In this document: positions 6,415 to 8,264 of the stretch, piece after piece
How positions within the stretch are numbered: the first letter of the stretch is position 1
Layout: each line of letters starts with the position of its first letter
Assembly: GCA_025454185.1 (NCBI GenBank)
Contig: JALOOY010000050.1
Span: forward strand, 1 to 8,264
Reading direction: 5' to 3'
DNA: 8,264 bases
From: Thermodesulfobacteriota bacterium
GTDB taxonomy: Bacteria > Desulfobacterota > RBG-13-43-22
Translations under genes and position numbers: made by a program
The notes under the pieces: model-generated
The model's database searches: none
What the model was told of the DNA's origin: nothing
The model's input: only the letters and a program-made list of their open reading frames with translations

Positions 6415-7629
6415 TCATTTTACTTGCAGTACCAGGCCTTCCCCCTGGGCCAGGCCGCCGCAGATAGCCGCCACCCCGGAGCCGCCGCCGCGCCGTCGCA
6501 ATTCGTACATCAGGGTCATGGCGATACGCAGCGCACTGGCCCCCACCGGGTGGCCAATGGCAATGGCCCCGCCGTTGACGTTGGTCTTTTCCAGGAGGGA
6601 CTGCCGCCGGCCGGCATCGCCTTCAGCCAGGATCTTGGCGCTCACCAGGGGCATGGCGGCAAAGGCCTCGTTGATCTCGAGGAGGTCCATTTCGGACAGA
6701 GTCCGGTTGGCCTTTTCCAGGGCCTTGGTGATGGTGGGGGCCGGGATGGAGGCGATGTAGCGGGCATCCGTGGCTGTGGCCACAGAAGCCAGGATGGTGG
6801 CCAAAGGGTGCAGGCCCTTTTCACGGGCCTGGTCGGCGCTCATGAGGAGAACAGCCGTGGCGCCGGTGCTGAGGCCGGGGGCGTTGCCGGCCGTGACGGT
6901 GGGGCTACCGTAAATGGTCGGCAGCTTGGCCAGTTGTTCGAGGGACACCTCCTCACGGGGGGATTCGTCTCTATCAAAGGACAGGGGACCGCCTTTCTTT
7001 TGAGGGACTGCGACAGCCAGCAACTCCTCGCCCACCTGGAATTTTCCCTGTTGCAAAGCTCGAAAATAACAGCGATGGCTTCTCAAAGCCCAAGCATCTT
7101 GTTCTTCCCGCGTCACCCCGTATTCCATAGCCACCTCGCCGGCGTCCCGGGCCAGGGGGGCGAAATCCGGATAGCCCAATTCGAAAAGGGGGTCTTTCAG
7201 GACCACGTGGCCCAGGCGGGAACCCCAGCGGATATTGGGGGCCAAAAGGGGAGCCCGACCCATATTGTCGGATCCCACGGCCAGGGCCACGTCGATTTCG
7301 CCGGCCCGGATGGCCCGGTAGCCCAACCGCAGGGCCGACAAGGAAGAGCAGCAGGCCCGGTTGACGGTCAGGGAGATATTCTCCGGCGGAAAGCCGGCGA
7401 ACAAAGTGGCCTGCCGGCCCGGGACGTCGGTCTCGAGACCGGCTTCCAGGATCACCGAAAGGCCGTAGTTGACTTCCTGCACTTCCGCCGGGGCAACGGT
7501 AACCCGGCTCAGGCATTCCCGCATGACCAGGGCACCCAGGTCGATGCTCCGAAAATCCTTGAGCGCTCCCCCAAATTTACTGAAGGGCGTGCGCACCGCG
7601 CTGACGATAACCACTTCTCTTTCAGACAT
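6415..7629 (-). CDS. Thiolase A (acetyl-CoA acyltransferase family)
   Basis: A 404-residue thiolase, first gene of the leftward unit. Seen: VVIVSAVRTPFSKFGGAL (6-23), the nucleophile region VNRACCSSLSAL (89-100), where Cys93 aligns with the catalytic cysteine and Cys94 replaces the usual glycine, NEAFAAM (320-326), NGGAIAIGHPVGAS (352-365, His360) and the C-terminal cysteine in AICGGLAQG (Cys390), where many relatives read CxGGGxG. All catalytic positions are present, so it should be active in acyl-CoA thiolysis or condensation. The ATG at 7629 is preceded by GGGAG (7641-7637, minus strand) seven bases upstream. It differs from thiolase B at many positions, including a longer stretch before the NGG motif (about 333-350), so the pair is not a recent duplication. 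Substrate is unknown; beta-oxidation of fatty or related acids is the natural guess. Confidence 0.92.
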   Translation of the reverse strand: MSEREVVIVSAVRTPFSKFGGALKDFRSIDLGALVMRECLSRVTVAPAEVQEVNYGLSVILEAGLETDVPGRQATLFAGFPPENISLTVNRACCSSLSALRLGYRAIRAGEIDVALAVGSDNMGRAPLLAPNIRWGSRLGHVVLKDPLFELGYPDFAPLARDAGEVAMEYGVTREEQDAWALRSHRCYFRALQQGKFQVGEELLAVAVPQKKGGPLSFDRDESPREEVSLEQLAKLPTIYGSPTVTAGNAPGLSTGATAVLLMSADQAREKGLHPLATILASVATATDARYIASIPAPTITKALEKANRTLSEMDLLEINEAFAAMPLVSAKILAEGDAGRRQSLLEKTNVNGGAIAIGHPVGASALRIAMTLMYELRRRGGGSGVAAICGGLAQGEGLVLQVK

Positions 7630-7703
7630 AATTCATCTCCCGTAAGTTCCGATGTGTTATTTATTACTAAGCCCAAAATAGTTGAAATTTTTTTGGCTTG
7701 TTT

Positions 7704-7732
7704 ATGACTTTCGTTAATGTTTTTGGTATAGT
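7704..7732 (+). promoter_or_regulatory. Extended -10 promoter for the aldolase-like gene
   Basis: A -10 TATAGT (7727-7732, 5 of 6 matches) preceded by TGG, an extended -10 element. A weaker -35-like ATGACT (7704-7709, 4 of 6) lies at exactly 17 bases spacing. The predicted start of transcription is near 7739, giving a leader of about 55 bases. The 9-base palindrome CTTGTCAAG (7733-7741) covers the expected start point. Confidence 0.5.
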
Positions 7733-7741
7733 CTTGTCAAG
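7733..7741. promoter_or_regulatory. Short palindrome in the divergent control region, possible operator
   Basis: CTTG-T-CAAG is a perfect inverted repeat around one base. It directly follows the rightward -10 hexamer, and on the minus strand it contains TTGACA (7740-7735), a consensus -35 pointing to thiolase A. No good -10 follows on that strand at 15-18 bases, so the leftward promoter is not firmly located. A repressor site is possible, but the half-sites are only four bases long. Confidence 0.2.
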
Positions 7742-7793
7742 CCTTGTTTCAAACCAAATCACAGAATAGGACCTGTAATTGGGGAGGAAGATT

Positions 7794-8264
7794 ATGAAAA
7801 CCGAGACTTTAGAAGCATTGAAGGATTTCGTGCAGGTCGATCCAGAGGGTGGGATAGCCAATTTGGACCCTAAAAAGTTACAGGACGAAGGTATTGACCA
7901 TCTGGTTCATTGGGCTGTTTTCGGGGATACGGAACAAAAGGCCCTTGGCCGCTGGCTGATCTGGGAAATAGGCCGACAGATGGGAATATATCCGGCCTCG
8001 ATTCAGGAATTTTACCTGGCCAAGGGCCGGGGGGATATTACGGAACGTTTTACGGTGCCGGCCATCAACCTGCGGGCCATGGCCTATGACAGCGCCCGGG
8101 CCGTTTTCCGGGCGGCCATTCCACGGAAGGTCGGCGCGTTGATCTTTGAAATCGCCCGCTCGGAAATCGGCTACACCGACCAGCGGCCCCAGGAGTATTT
8201 TACCACGGTGCTGGCGGCGGCCATCAAGGAGGGCTACCAGGGACCCCTTTTCGTGCAGGGGGAC
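7794..8264 (+). CDS. Class II (ketose-bisphosphate) aldolase-like protein, 5' part
   Basis: The reading frame is open from ATG 7794 to the window end, 157 residues visible. A good ribosome binding site GGGGAGGAAG (7781-7790) supports the start. Residues 1-80 are a helical-looking leader with no motif I can name. From residue 85 the sequence resembles the start of a class II fructose/tagatose-bisphosphate aldolase barrel: RFTVPAINLR (85-94), then LIFEIARSEIGYTDQRPQEY (116-135) and PLFVQGD (151-157), which in relatives I recall leads into a metal-binding histidine (QGDHFQ). If correct, it would be a metal-dependent aldol cleavage or condensation enzyme acting on a sugar phosphate. The metal ligands and C-terminus are outside the window, so activity cannot be judged. 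It is divergent from thiolase A across a 164-bp gap. The family call rests on recalled similarity and is moderately secure. Confidence 0.7.
   Translation, partial: MKTETLEALKDFVQVDPEGGIANLDPKKLQDEGIDHLVHWAVFGDTEQKALGRWLIWEIGRQMGIYPASIQEFYLAKGRGDITERFTVPAINLRAMAYDSARAVFRAAIPRKVGALIFEIARSEIGYTDQRPQEYFTTVLAAAIKEGYQGPLFVQGD

Noticed and set aside
6424..7707. Long open frame of 427 codons on the + strand opposite thiolase A
   Set aside because: It is an antisense shadow of a high-GC gene: composition dominated by Gly, Gln, Ala and His, no domain motifs, no ribosome binding site, while the opposite strand has all thiolase catalytic motifs.
7735..7740. Consensus -35 TTGACA on the minus strand as the promoter of thiolase A
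   Set aside because: No acceptable -10 hexamer follows at 15-18 bases on that strand; kept only as part of the palindrome entry.

Overview
The window looks like ordinary chromosomal DNA of a moderately GC-rich Gram-negative bacterium. Desulfobacterota (the old Deltaproteobacteria) is my best guess. The reasons are a gyrA-gpsA junction next to what is normally the dnaN-recF-gyrB-gyrA origin cluster in that group, the protein style of the two thiolases, and the GCC/CTG/CGG-rich codon use. This placement is inference; no rRNA or other strong taxonomic marker is present.

Layout, left to right. (1) 1-1853 (+): 3' three quarters of gyrA (DNA gyrase subunit A), stop overlapping the start of gpsA by one base. 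(2) 1853-2893 (+): complete gpsA, glycerol-3-phosphate dehydrogenase. (3) 2894-3159: a 266-bp gap with nested inverted repeats just after gpsA, a GC-rich stretch (about 2949-3053) that can fold into an enclosed multi-stem structure ending in a T run, and then a clear sigma-70-type promoter. (4) 3160-4008 (+): a secreted NlpC/P60 cell-wall hydrolase with a very lysine-rich linker. (5) 4009-4063: short convergent gap with a weak hairpin. (6) 4064-7629 (-): a three-gene unit read leftward, thiolase A (6415-7629), thiolase B (5142-6344, TTG start) and an APH-fold kinase (4064-5179, start overlapping thiolase B). (7) 7630-7793: divergent control region with an extended -10 promoter facing right and a short palindrome. 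(8) 7794-8264 (+): first 157 codons of a class II (ketose-bisphosphate) aldolase-like protein, cut by the window end.

Functionally, gyrA-gpsA is housekeeping (DNA supercoiling and the glycerol-3-phosphate precursor of phospholipids). The NlpC/P60 gene has its own promoter and probably acts on peptidoglycan in the envelope. The leftward unit suggests acyl-CoA (fatty or related acid) beta-oxidation or its reverse, with two clearly different thiolases and a small-molecule kinase of unknown substrate. The aldolase-like gene is transcribed divergently from it and may share control sequences. No mobile elements, CRISPR arrays, tRNA or rRNA genes were seen. Nothing here is clearly a new system. The most interesting leads are the unexplained structured stretch between gpsA and the NlpC/P60 gene, and the kinase joined to the thiolase pair.
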